Source of the DNA: Engraulis encrasicolus
Lineage: Eukaryota > Chordata > Actinopteri > Clupeiformes > Engraulidae
Length of the DNA stretch: 64,000 nt
NCBI RefSeq assembly: GCF_034702125.1
Contig: NC_085872.1
Coordinates: forward strand, 29,532,134-29,596,133
Reading direction: 5' to 3'
In this document: positions 25,939 through 37,900 of the stretch, one piece after another
Layout of the letters: each line of letters starts with the position of its first letter
Numbering within the stretch: position 1 is the stretch's first letter
The notes under the pieces: model-generated
Told to the model about the DNA's origin: nothing
Databases searched by the model: none
Seen by the model: only the letters and a program-made list of their open reading frames with translations
Program-made: the position numbers and the translations under genes

Positions 25939-26402
25939 AGTGGGTGGCACGTCCGGGATGAACCTTAGGGTTAGCTTTGGGCTAAAGGTGGGGCAGTGTA
26001 GAATTCGCTTAGTTTGGGTACAATGCTAACTATGTGTTTGTGTATGTTAGCAGCTGAGGTAAGGAGGTAAAGTATGCTTGGCAGTTGGCTGGAGAAGTTG
26101 TCGATCAGCGCAGTTACAAAAACAGGGGTAGAAGTAATGTCTTAGTTCGGTGTTTGTTTATTCAGTGGGCTGTGAACTGTGGTCTTCAACACCGATGACG
26201 TTGGCGTGGCTAACCTGTTGTCAGTAAAGTGAGGCTGGTTGAATTGGAGCAGCGTTTGAATGAAGCAGGTCGGTGTCGCATTGGTGCATTTTCTTCAGCT
26301 CTACTGTTAGGACTGAATCCGTGAATAATTAGGTTTACGCTCGGCTTTTGGGTTGGACTTGAAGGCTACTTTTTGTGCTCTGGTGGTAGGAAAATAGGTG
26401 GA

Positions 26403-28439
26403 ATGGTGAAGAAGAGAAGTAAACCGTCTGTAGGCGGAATGGCAACGTTTAATCCCGCGGTGTTCTTTTCTAAACACATCACACGAAACGACTGGCTACC
26501 TTTGACCAAAAGCCAGTTGTTGGAAATAGCGACATTCCAAGATATTGATGTACCGGGAAGTTGGAGAAAACCGGAGATTGTGGACTTTCTGATTAAGACG
26601 TTGAAAATTACTGACGTAGACGCACACTGTCTAGAAATGGCAAAGCTGGAAGTTGAGAGTAAGAAAGAAGAGACTAAACTGCAACTGGCGAGACTAGAAA
26701 TAGAACGTGAAAAAATACGCACTAATGAGAAGGTTCTGCAACGCAAGCATGAAAATAGGTTTGATCTGAGCAGTTGTTTGCGTATAATGCCAAAGTTTAA
26801 CCCGGACGATGTTGACGTTTTTTTTGATGCTTTTGAAAAAGTAGCTACTGAGCTAGACTGGCCTAAGGAGAAGTGGCCCGTTTTAGTGCAGAGTGCATTT
26901 GTTGGAAAAGCTCAGGAAGCTTATGCAGCGCTTGATGTGGTCCAGAGCACTGATTACAAAGTCATTAAAAAGGTGGTATTACAGGCCTATGAGATCGTAC
27001 CGGAAGGCTATCGCCAGAGGTTCCGATCTCTCCGACGTAAACCTGGAGAGACATTTCTAGAATTAGCGCGACAGCAGGAAGGTACTCTTGACAGGTGGCT
27101 TCGCAGCTCAGAGTCAGATACGTATGCATCGCTCAAAGAACTAGTTCTACTGGAGCAGTTTAAAAGTAGCGTTCCACGTCCTGTCGAAATGTATCTCAAT
27201 AGTCAGAATGTGACAGACCTGCGCCAGGCGGCCCTGTTGGCCGATTCGTATGAGTTAACGCAGGGGCCTAGGGGCGCATCTGAGGTCTGGCCTAACCACC
27301 CTCAGTCTCCAATGATTAGTCCCCAGCTGTCTAGACCGTTTGTCCATCCAAGAGATATTATCTGCCATTATTGTAAAAGGGTAGGACATATGAAATTTGA
27401 GTGCCCTGCACTGGCGCAGAATTCCTCTGCTTATCAAGGTAAACCTATGAGCCTTGTCCAAGTGGGTAGGGATGCAGGACAGGTGGGGAATTTACAGAAT
27501 GGCCATGTTAATGACGTTTTTGGCGATTTTGTGTCTACTGGCGCTTTATGTGTGACTTCCGGGGGTGAGGAGGTCCCTGTAACAATTTTACGTGACACTG
27601 GTGCTGCCCAGTCTGTAGTGTGCGCCGGAGTGTTGGAACTGCCACCATGTACGTCGTTGAATCGCTCCGTGCTGCTCAAAGGTTTAGGGGGGGAATTTCA
27701 AGCTGTACCCTTGCATAAACTGTACCTTAAGTGTAACCTAGTTGCTGGGGAGGTGGTGTTAGGGGTTGTGCCTTCCTTGCCAGTGGAAGGAGTTCATGTC
27801 CTGTTAGGAAATGACCTGGCCCAGAACCAAGTGTATGCTAACTCTTTGAGCACTGACTGGCCTGATAAGGGCTGTAATAAGCAAGCTGTGAAGTCTGAAT
27901 GTCGGGAGGGGTCTTGCTCAGGGGTGGATGCCCAGGGCCAGATTAGCACTGGGGTGACGGAAAGTGAACCCTCTCCAGTGGAGTTAGAAGTTGAGCTGGG
28001 AGATACCAGTGTGGGCCAGTTGCTTGGGGAAGGCACAGAACTGGAATGTACCCATGAGCAAGTCATGGAGGAGCCGACAATTGCTACCCCACTCACCACG
28101 GTAGTGGAGACAGCTGCTGCTGAGAAGGAGGTGAGGGAGGTGACTACTGGCTTCGCCGAACCCATTGTCATGCAGAATGTTAAAGTGCGGCCTATGATGA
28201 GGCAGGGGTTTTCAGTTTGCTTCTCCCAGTCACCAGGAACGAAGGAGATGCCTCGCCAAGTGTGCAGGGTCGTGAGGGAAACGGTGTCTGTACAGGTTGA
28301 GGGTGACTGGGAGGGGACTGTGTCTGTCCAGTGTTGGCCTAGTGATTCTGTAAAGGATTCTACCGGTGGTAGTCCAGTGGAGCTGGGGGAACCCTCTTTT
28401 TGTGTCCGTGTGAGAGGTGGCCTTGGACAGGTGACCTGA
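26403..28439 (+). CDS. Gag-protease polyprotein of the LTR retrotransposon
   Basis: This is an intact frame of 678 codons from the first ATG. Upstream in-frame codons exist but contain no ATG. The N-terminal part has a charged, coiled-coil-like stretch (about residues 75-110). A capsid region follows, with a segment (about residues 190-280) that resembles the SCAN/capsid C-terminal fold. A CCHC zinc knuckle of form C-x2-C-x4-H-x4-C (CHYCKRVGHMKFEC) binds RNA. Beyond it is an aspartic protease with the catalytic triplet in LRDTGAAQSVV and a later VHVLLGNDL strand. The C-terminal ~190 residues are acidic and low in complexity and match no domain I know. The frame then stops with no pol. Codon use is undisturbed, consistent with recent insertion. 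It is element-encoded, not a host gene. Confidence 0.9.
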   Translation: MVKKRSKPSVGGMATFNPAVFFSKHITRNDWLPLTKSQLLEIATFQDIDVPGSWRKPEIVDFLIKTLKITDVDAHCLEMAKLEVESKKEETKLQLARLEIEREKIRTNEKVLQRKHENRFDLSSCLRIMPKFNPDDVDVFFDAFEKVATELDWPKEKWPVLVQSAFVGKAQEAYAALDVVQSTDYKVIKKVVLQAYEIVPEGYRQRFRSLRRKPGETFLELARQQEGTLDRWLRSSESDTYASLKELVLLEQFKSSVPRPVEMYLNSQNVTDLRQAALLADSYELTQGPRGASEVWPNHPQSPMISPQLSRPFVHPRDIICHYCKRVGHMKFECPALAQNSSAYQGKPMSLVQVGRDAGQVGNLQNGHVNDVFGDFVSTGALCVTSGGEEVPVTILRDTGAAQSVVCAGVLELPPCTSLNRSVLLKGLGGEFQAVPLHKLYLKCNLVAGEVVLGVVPSLPVEGVHVLLGNDLAQNQVYANSLSTDWPDKGCNKQAVKSECREGSCSGVDAQGQISTGVTESEPSPVELEVELGDTSVGQLLGEGTELECTHEQVMEEPTIATPLTTVVETAAAEKEVREVTTGFAEPIVMQNVKVRPMMRQGFSVCFSQSPGTKEMPRQVCRVVRETVSVQVEGDWEGTVSVQCWPSDSVKDSTGGSPVELGEPSFCVRVRGGLGQVT

Positions 28440-28599
28440 TGGGGCGATAGTTTCGGTGGGTGAAGATACATGTGGAATAGAATTGGTATTTCCTGTCTTT
28501 ATGACGATTGGTTTGGAGAAGTGAATGAATAACTTTTAGACAAGAAAAGTGTAAATAATAATAATAAATAAAAAATGCTATGATTTTTTATTTTTTTTG

Positions 28600-28612
28600 A
28601 AGGGGGGAGGGA
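28600..28612 (+). other. Polypurine tract
   Basis: A purine run (AAGGGGGGAGGGA) ends exactly at the first base of the right LTR. This is the expected plus-strand primer for LTR retrotransposons. Confidence 0.85.
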
Positions 28613-29145
28613 TGTTACGATGGAAGATGTCAGGGAAAGGTCAAGTGCACATAGATATACACTACACGATCATAATGACACACCTGACTCAGCCCAAGGG
28701 GAGGATTGCCTTGGTTTCGGGTTGGACCGCCCATATAAGGGGTGGAGGTGCACAGGTGATGGGGGATGGTCACACCGGAGGCAGAGGCAGGGTGAGAGGC
28801 TGCCGACTGCAACAGGACTACCGTTGGACCTGAACTTATTTGTATGGCGGATGGACGAACGGGGAGTTAAGAAAAGGGAAGAATAAAAGTGGACCTATTC
28901 CTTCTTTTGGGAACGGATTAGACAACGCATCGCTTGGGCTAGCCGGCAACCAGAGCCAATGCGGGGGCTAGCCGGATCCACAGACTCGTCGCCTCGGTAA
29001 GCCAATGCTAACGTTCCTTCCTTGGGCACACAGCACATGCAACACAACATTAGTATATCTCACACATCCTGTACCACGTTACTGCACTACACGTAGTTTG
29101 AGGAATAACCAGGCAGGTAGGGTGACACCAGGTCGAGCCTTAACA
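28613..29145 (+). repeat. 3' LTR
   Basis: It has the same length and ends as the left LTR. About five differences are visible, clustered near 28728-28800 (one C/T, three in a G-rich stretch, one A/G). Confidence 0.93.
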
Positions 29146-29149
29146 GTGG

Positions 29150-31439
29150 ATCTGGCTTTGCTATTACAGGTATACAGAGTAAAAATCCATTCCATGATTG
29201 ATTCCAACAAAGCACTGGCCTTCACAACGGTAGGCAGCGTCTTGTGAAAAAGAAGTGAAATGTAAGTGTCTTTCTATGGTTACAAACAGTGGAATCCCGG
29301 CTTGAACTAAAGGTCTTGATGTGTGTTTATGGTTGGAGCTGACAAAGCAGTTCCTCATACACAAACTGTGCTCTTTTTTGGTCATGTGTGTGTTACATTC
29401 TGGCCAGTGATTGACATGAATTGATTTCTGGTTGTGCTTACTGTAACATTGCCACACTATTGAAGGCTAATGCTGTGTCCAAGAAAGACGTACCAGAAGC
29501 TTTCATACTTTTTTGATATAAAGAAAGGTCAGTTTAACTGGCCTCACAGATGTTCGTGATCTGGCGATGTATTTGTTAGATTTCACTCTATATAAATCAG
29601 TATTGTATTGATCTTCCAAAGCTGTTCATTTAGATGGAGACCTTTCCCAAAATGTCACCTCACAGTAGTGATGAATTTGGAGTGAAAATGAAGGTCCAAG
29701 TATACATTTCTTCATGTGCACACCATACGTTCTTTTTTTATTGTGTTTTTCACACGCTTTAGGTACAAAAACACACTGGTGATGACTCACAGCTGCTAAT
29801 GAGAAGCCTTCACATCAGCTCTCTCTCACTGTCTCACCTTGACAATTACTATTCATTTGTGGAAAAGATTTATTGAGATACACTGAACTGAATACAGTCA
29901 TAGACATGAACTTACTTGTAATCTCGGTTTGACTTAACACTATAAGGCATGCAATGCCTAATACACTGTATGCCTTTTGTGTTATCAGAATTATGGATTT
30001 TGACAAAGACATACCCGGTACCATACATATCCCACAAAACAATGAATTAGAATAAAGAAGAGGTAAACCATGCCTTATATCCCAAATAGGCAATCCACAC
30101 CCACCCCTCTTGCTCATCTCCCCCCGACACTGCACGCACACGGAAAAAACAGTTTAATTTACCCACTGATAGAGTACCAGTTCCCCTTTACATTCATTGA
30201 AAATGAATGAATGAACAGCATGAATTGGTATGCTGATGTAGCCAGGCTGCACCCTCCTAGTGACGCAACACCTTGGGCATTGCTTCTAGCCAGGCCAAGA
30301 GCAATACAAATATCAATACAATACAAATTTGTGAGCTCCAGAGATAATCCCACTCCGGAGATATTCCACCTGCTTTGTCGGGAAGCAACCGACTTTCAGC
30401 AGCTCCAACGCCCCTGGAAAGAGGCGTGTTCAAGGCACTGACCTGGTTTAGGCAGAGACGTTCTATTGGGACTACAGTAAGAAAATGTTTGGCATAAACT
30501 TTGGCACAGCCAAAGGCCACAGGCCTCGAACAGTAGCAAACCAAGAGAGGCGGGTCAACCACGCCGGTTAGGACACGTTAATTGTTATGCTCTAGGTCAG
30601 ACCAAGTCTTGAAGACATTTGAAAGTCGACGATAATCAGGCTAATGCTGATGTCTAATCAGAACATCAGCAAGGATGACCACCCTAGGCTGCTGTGGCAG
30701 GCTACGTCCAGCAACACCAGCTGACCACATCAAATGTCCAGTTTTCAATGGCACGGCAAGCAAAACCATCATCATGTGTTACCCCATCATTTCATAAAGG
30801 TACAATATGATAAGAATCTGCACAAATTGTGATTCTTATGAAATGTGAAATTCTTATGAAATTACTGTTTCTACATTCAAAGGTCAGTCAAATTTGTGTG
30901 TGTGAGAGAATTCTAAAAACTGCACTCCATGTACTCACATGGTTAACCTTCTTCCTTAACATTAGAAAAGGTGAAAATGGGGAAAAAAGTTTAGTAATGA
31001 ATGCAAAAAAACTGGAAGACATGATCTATAGAAATTATTTATTTCATCTGCAGCTCCCAATCCTAACACATACACACATGCATGTGTGCATACTCTGTGT
31101 GTATTCACTTCAATCATTGTGAATATGTGATTACAAGTAATGTAAGTATGTAATGTGTGTATGATTTTAGTATACTTTCCTACCGCACAACATTTGGGCA
31201 GTCCTCCTTTTCCTTTAAAGCCACATCACAATGGAATGCCTGGTGACCTGAAGAGCTGTGGCTCGTTCAGGAGCTTTGAGTCACAGCTTAAACATGCTCT
31301 AAATAGCAGCCAAAAAATGTAACCACTAACATATGGTGATAATAATGTCTTATGGGTATTTTTTTATATTTTTTTATTGTTTTTATATTTGTTTGGGTGG
31401 GTGCAGGTGGGTGTGTGGGTGGGGGTGGGGGTGCAGGGG
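29150..31439. other. Gene-free stretch
   Basis: No credible exon is visible. A ~36-base segment at 30238-30273 (containing CACCCTCCTAGTGACGCAAC) recurs in reverse orientation near 43540-43575, probably as part of an old dispersed repeat. The frames at 30211-30562 lie within it. Confidence 0.4.
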
Positions 31440-33528
31440 ACACGCAGCTCTGAAGGAGGTGAGAAAATGGCCAGAGGGATCCGTGTCACGACTACAAGAC
31501 TGCTTTGAAACCACAGATTGGGACATGTTCAAAACAGCTGCCACCCACAGCAACCACATTGACATTGAGGAGTACACAGACACTGTGACCTCCTACATCA
31601 CAAAATGCATTGATGATGTTACAGAAATAAAAACGCATCACCACCAGAAGCCAACCAGAAGCCATGGTTCACAGGAGACGTTCAAAGACTGCTGAGGGCC
31701 AGAGACAAAGCCTTCAGAGCAGGAGACGTAGCTGGCCTAAAAGCAGCAAGAGCAAACCTGTCCCAGGGCATCAGGAAAGCAAAAAAGGAATACTCGGACA
31801 AAATAACAACACACTTCAAAGACAGCAGAGATGCACAGAGCCTGTGGCAGGGCATACAGGCCATCACGGACTATAAGCCCGCACCACGAAGCTGTGACAA
31901 CAACACCTCTCTGCTAAACGACCTAAACAGTTTCTTTGCCCGTTTTGAAGCACAAAATGACACTCATCCACAGAAAACTCCCCCTCCCCCCATGATCAAC
32001 CCCTGTACCTGTCCTCTGCCAGTGTGAAGAGGACACTGGCCACCATCAACCCACGCAAAGCAGCTGGCCCAGACGACATACCTGGCCGAGTGTTGAAGGA
32101 TTGTGCAGAAGAGCTGAAGGATGTCTTCACAGACATCTTTAACATCTCTCTGGAGCAAGCAGTCATCCCATCACTTTTCAAAGCTGCTACCATCATACCC
32201 GTGCCGAAGAAATCATCACCATCATGCTTCAATGACTACCGTCCTGTAGCACCCACGCCATAATCATGAAGTGCTTCGAACGGCTAGTCCTGTCACACAT
32301 CAAAGCCACCCTACCCCCCACCCTGAACCCCTACCAGTTCGCATACCGAGCCAAGCGATCCACGGAGGATGCAATCTGCTCTGCCCTCCATCCAGCCCTC
32401 ACCCACTTGGACAATAAAGACTCATATGTGAGAATGCTGTTCATTGACTTCAGCTCAGCATTCAATACCATAATACCACAACAACTCATCAGAAAACTGG
32501 ACAAACTAGGTTTCAGCACCTCCCTCTGCAACTGGCTGCTGGACTTCCTGATGCAGAGACCACAAGCAGTACGGGTAGGGAATAACACCTCAAGCACCCT
32601 GACCCTGAGCACGGGGGCTCCGCAAGGTTGTGTTCTCAGCCCCCTGCTGTTCACGCTGCTGACACATGACTGCACAACGACCCACAGCACTAACCATCTA
32701 GTGAAGTTTGCGGATGATACAACACTGGTGGGCCTCATCACTAAGGAGACTCACTACAGAGAGGAAGAAGACCTGCTGGCCAGATGGTGCATGGAAAACA
32801 ACCTCCAACCAAGGAGAATGTTGTCAACTTTCAGATGTGCCAAAAACAAATGTCACCACTGATCATTGACGGTGATGATGTGGAGAGAGTGAGCCACACA
32901 AAATTCCTTGGAGTGCACATCAGCGACGACCTCTCCTGGACCACCAACACTACAGCCCTGGCGAAGAAGGCCTAACAGCGACTCTACCTCTTGCGCAAAC
33001 TGAAGAAGGCAAGTGCACCCTCCATCATGACAACATTCTACAGAGGAACCATAGAGAGCGTCGTGTCCAGCTGCATCACAGTGTGGGGAGGAAGCTGCAC
33101 GGAGAAAAACAGGAAGACACTCCAGCGTGTTGTGAACACAGCGAAGAAGATCATTGGAGTACCACTCCCCTCCCTGCAGGACATTTACACCGCACGCCTC
33201 AACCGGAAAGCACTGATGATCATCAAAGACACAAGCCACCCTGCACACAAACTGTTCAGCCTCCTGCCCTCTGGAAAGAGGTACAGGCGCCTCCGTTCCC
33301 GTACCACCAGGCTTGCAAGCAGCACGATGCATCAAACAATCAAGATACTGAACACTCAACCCACTCTCCCTCCACTGTCAGCCTCTAGCCAGCCAGGCCA
33401 CTGACAACCCCCCCCTCCCTCATCCCCACCACCATATCTGCGACTGAACATTCCACCTGCACTACTACATCTGTGACTGAACTTTCAACCTGCACTAACT
33501 CAAAACATACACATGCACACACACACAC

Positions 33529-33591
<63 letters not shown>

Positions 33592-33652
33592 GCACACTGC
33601 ACTTTCTGCACTACACCCAAACATACACACACTGACACACAACACATACTCA

Positions 33653-33697
<45 letters not shown>

Positions 33698-33740
33698 AGG
33701 TACACACACACAGACGCACACCGCACTTTCTACCTGCACT

Positions 33741-33793
<53 letters not shown>

Positions 33794-34178
33794 CGCACAC
33801 AAAACACATACAAACACACACACACACATACTGCTGCTGGTGTATTTAATAAAAACCTTTTTTTAATTATTTATTTCTTCAAATGCTACTATTACTATGT
33901 CAGAACGCTATAAAGGACTTTTAGAAAAAAGAACAACAAAATACCTCCTCTTAATGTATGTTCTCTACAAGTCTTCTGTTGTCCAGTCTTGCACTTTAAA
34001 TGTCTGTATGAGCAATGTCCATGTATGAGTACTGTCTATGTCTATACTGTCTATGTCCTTACCTAGATTAGTCTATGTCTGCATGGGAGAGCAAGAAACG
34101 CAATTTCAAATTCTTTGTATGACCAGTGCATGTAAAGAAATTGACAATAAACTTGACTTGACTTGACTTGACTTGATG
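31440..34178 (+). pseudogene. Non-LTR retrotransposon (CR1/L2/Rex-type LINE), 5'-truncated and broken
   Basis: The region reads as the C-terminal half of a LINE ORF2. A linker lies near 31450-31980, reverse-transcriptase fingers at 32010-32260 (NPRKAAGPD motif), motif A ([11 protein letters not shown]) near 32440, APQG at 32617-32628, and the catalytic FADD box at 32707-32718. A C-terminal domain follows, to about 33404. At least three frameshifts (near 31665, 31980 and 32815) and stops (near 32262 and 32973) break it, and the endonuclease is missing. The 3' UTR contains long CA arrays (33505-33815). It ends with AATAAA (34146-34151) and a short (ACTTG)n tail, typical of this group. There is no host function. 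Confidence 0.9.
33505..33815. repeat. (CA)n arrays inside the LINE 3' region
   Basis: Three CA blocks are separated by similar spacers (GCACACTGCACTTTCTGCACT and close variants), so the spacer-plus-CA unit was itself duplicated. Frames reading through it are artefacts. Confidence 0.92.
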
Positions 34179-34493
34179 AGTGATTTGTTTATTGTTTTAT
34201 TTTAATTAGTTTTTTTATAGCTTTACTTAATTATTCTATTGTATTTTATTTTGTTTTAATGTCAGGGACTACAGATGCCAATTAGCCGACGGCTAACTCT
34301 GGTACAGTGCATTAAATGGAAACATTTAATAAACTGAATTGAATTGAAAAAAGTAGATAGGAAGACCACAGGGTAACTATTTTACTACAGGACTACAGCA
34401 TTCTACAGCAATAGAATGTTCCATTTGGTCATGGTGATGCTATCAGAGACAGTCCATTCTGAGTGAATCTTTGATGCTATCATCAGAGATTCT

Positions 34494-34765
34494 AGGAGTA
34501 TTATGGAGATATGCCAACGCAACAGGTTGCTATAATGGGCACCTAACGTGACTGGTCTTCCTAAAGGGGCGTGTCATGATACTCCTAGAATGAGTAGGAC
34601 AGTCAGAGATGATCTATATGCAATTATTATCTATCATTATTATATTATTATCATAATTATTATTATTATCTATTAGAATGGAGAATCTTTGGGACAGTCC
34701 TTAGGCCCAATCCCCCCTCCCCCCCCCCCCTTGCAACAGTAGAACCCGGAAACAATGGGCCAACG
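34494..34765. mobile_element. Dispersed repeat, second copy at 46068-46290
   Basis: The reverse complement shares several blocks with 46068-46290: GGCCCATTGTTTCCGGGTTC, CCTAAGGACTGT, CTAGGAG(C/T)ATTATGA and GTTGGCATATCTC. The interior differs by an inserted ATT-rich run (34620-34675). It ends just upstream of the gene at 34971 and overlaps an upstream in-frame ATG at 34755. The superfamily was not determined. Confidence 0.65.
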
Positions 34766-34970
34766 GAACGTCTCTCTTATCCAGTCTCTCTGCTATCATC
34801 TTTACCTTTATGATGTCAGTGATGACATATTGGAATGTTCATTGAATGCAGCCCAAGTTAATCCAGTCGACCATTCTCATACACCTCTGCATTTTTTAAG
34901 GAGGAAAACAGCCTTTTCTGTACAGAAAAGATTCATTTTTTTATTTGATGAAGTTGGTTCCTTGCAGAAG

Positions 34971-37900
34971 ATGAAGGAAGGTCAGTATATTCAGTTAAAT
35001 ACTCAATAGACTACTATACATCTTATAAAATCTCTCTAAGTCTAAATATAGACAGAAACTGTGTGCATTTTGTAGACATGTGTCTGACATTTTCAGGCCC
35101 AGAGGATCCTTTCCAGTATGAGCCTGGACCTGGGTCTTCATTACCCTCTGATGGACCAAGCTCATCTCAACCATTTACTGTGCAGGAATATATTTCCAAC
35201 CTCTCTGAGGAGTGAGTTGTGCTTCTGATATGTTGCTATCTAAATCAAAATTTTATTATTTGTGATTCTTATGCCCCATATTGTACCTTAAAGGAACAGT
35301 CCGCCTCATTTCAAGAAATTGCTTATGTAAGTCCCAGTAAAAATGATAATACATAGGATTTTTCGTCTATGTGTTTGCATTGCCTAGTTTAACAGTATAG
35401 CCAAATTAAGTGCGCAATGCAAGTCCATGGGAGCAAACTAAACATCATCAAATATACAAAACAGCTATTTAATCCCGTCCTGTGATTCCTTTGTGGCTTG
35501 ACACTAATGCTCCCATTTACTTCCAGTGATTATGCTAAGCTATGCATATAATTTTGATACCAATAAATCTAAGTACTGAAAACACTGAGAAGAAAATGAT
35601 ATGCACATTCATGAAAAATGCTGGGAAATACTGCAAATATGTGAAAATCAAAAAAGGGTGGACTGTTCCTTTTAAGGTAAAGTGTGGGATTGTCCAGAAT
35701 ATGCATTACAGCTATGCTTCCCATTGCATTCATGCTGCCCGTACCCCAAATTTGTTTTTTGATGAATATTTATAATCTATAATCAAATAATTTACAAGTT
35801 AGTTAAATAATAAGTAGGCCTACAGTATGTCATGTCTATTACTGGACATTCGTCACAAGGTTATCTTCCACACACGCGCTCTTCTGTCTTGTTGGTGCGT
35901 CTCTGAAGTAATCTAGTAGTAGGAAATGGATCGCACTCAATTTTTCTTCTTTCTTGTTGTTTTCTTTTTATTTTAACATTGCAGGGACTGGCATGACAGA
36001 CGTTTCGGCTGCACAGAGCCTTCTTCAGTGTGACACGTCATGTCAGTCCCTGCAATGTTAAAATAAAAAGAAAACAACAAGAAAGAATAAAAATTGAGTG
36101 CGATCCATTTCCTATTACTGGAAATTCAAAATGACAGTCATGGGAAAGACCCACTTTTTTATGTATGACATTGAGGGCAGTGTAAAATACTCGAGAAAAA
36201 GAAAACATTTTTGAATGGGCAGAATAAAATTCTTGAATTAAACCTGCCGTCAGCATGATTTTTGTTATGGCATCTGGATTTCAAAGCTGCACATGAAATT
36301 AGATGCAAACCCCATTCCTACTTGCCAATTGTAGACTCCCCCCATCCCACAGATTGGTTTATTTAGATATTCTGTTAAAATGTACCAATTACATTTCCTT
36401 CTCTTTTTCATTTTTAACAGGGACTGGATGGCTTTCAGCAGCCTGTTGAACCCCCCTGTCAGTATTGATACTCTCACACTATTTTCATATTGTTATTTAA
36501 TTATTAGTTTTGTTGTATGTTATAGGATCAACTTTGTGTGAAAAAATATTTCTGTTGATTCCAGATGTCAAGGTGCCAGTTTGTGGAGATTTGTCAGACT
36601 GTGCTGAAGGTGGCCAGCTCCAGCTCCATGGGTATGATTCTACCAGTTTTTTCATGTATGGAGAGAGATCTGGAGTGCTACTCATACAGCCCCTCAAGGT
36701 AACAGAAAGGAACATATGAATCAATCCCATACACAGGCCTGAACTGATAATGTGGCATACAGGACATTTCCTGGTGGGCAGAGAGAACCTAGGGGCAGAT
36801 GCTCAAGGTTTTTTGTGCCTTTCCTTCGAGACTGGACGGCCCACAATGTAGGCCTAGGGGGTCCAGCAAAAATAACCTTGTATTGGTCCCAGTGCCAGTC
36901 GTGGACACACATCTGGAGATAGAAAAATGCACTTTACAAAAAATGTAAAAAATAATAAATTACATACCAAACTAAAACAAATTTCTAAATAAGTTTAACA
37001 TTTGGCACGCTCTTCCTTATGACAGGTCTAAGAGTGCAGGTTCGTCCTCCTCAGATAAGATCACTGGAGCTCCGACAGGTCTGGGCGGCATGCTGCGGAT
37101 GCAAGGCGCCATGGCAGCCTTCCACAAGTGCACTGCAGCATGGCGCCGTCCTGTCTCAGCTCTTGCTAATGTGGTCCGTCCTCCCTCCATGACTAAGCTT
37201 CGCGTTTACCTTGCCAAGCGCAGACCTTCTCCTGACCTGACTGATGTTGTCACCGTGACGCGTCCTCCCACTGTGACTGAGCTTCGGGTTTACAGCGCCA
37301 ATCGCATGCCTTCTCCTGATCTGCCTGAAGTTGCTAGTGTGCTGCGACATGAGGAGGAATCCCATGACCCAACAGGCATCGACAGGATAGTGGAAAGAGT
37401 GTTGTCCAATGAAGGCATCGACTACGTCGCCAAACACCTGGTTGGCCAAATGCTTGGTGTTCTTCAGGAGGGTAGGCCGTCTGCGACTACAGGCAAATGC
37501 AGCCCCAGCTCACAGCTCACTGAGATGTACTCTTATGCAGAGGCAGCGATCAAAGACCTGCTCCAGCCTTATTTCCTGCCTCTTGTGGCTCATGCTGCTT
37601 CTGTGGACAGTGCAGGATTGAGACCTGCTGCTTCTGCAGCCCCTAATGCAGTAGATGGTGTTCAAGCCAAAGCAAATGCTGAGGATGCAGCATGTTCTCA
37701 GAGCAGGGCCCAAAGCTCCAGGTCCAGCACTGCCAGCTGTGAGCTGGACATGACCCAGCCAGACTCGTCCGCATTGCGGGTGCGCGCCAGCATGGTGAGC
37801 TTCTTCACCGATCTGATGGTCAACCAGATGATGGACAAGCTTTCCTTGGACGTACCTGCGCATCGGGACGCTGCAGACGAATCAGATGCAAGAAGTGCAA

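Larger units (their letters stand above)
25406..29145 (+). mobile_element. Ty3/gypsy-type LTR retrotransposon, gag-protease only
   Basis: This 3740-bp element has two 533-bp LTRs, a 4-bp target duplication GTGG (25402-25405 and 29146-29149), a purine tract directly before the right LTR, and one long open frame between. By eye the LTRs differ at about five positions, so insertion was recent. The frame ends after the protease domain, and only about 170 bases separate its stop codon from the right LTR. Reverse transcriptase, RNase H and integrase are therefore absent, not merely mutated. It could move only if another element supplied those enzymes. Confidence 0.93.

Noticed and set aside
27794..28471. 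225-codon minus-strand frame opposite the gag-protease gene
   Set aside because: It is a shadow of the real frame, and the plus-strand protein has clear domains.
31333..33404. Separate open frames as host genes
   Set aside because: Together they form one LINE reverse-transcriptase region broken by frameshifts and stops.
36565..36630. Shorter version of exon 4 ending at GTATGA
   Set aside because: In the open frame it would leave a phase that does not fit exon 5. The donor at 36699 fits, and it adds an open, Ser-rich stretch continuous with exon 5.
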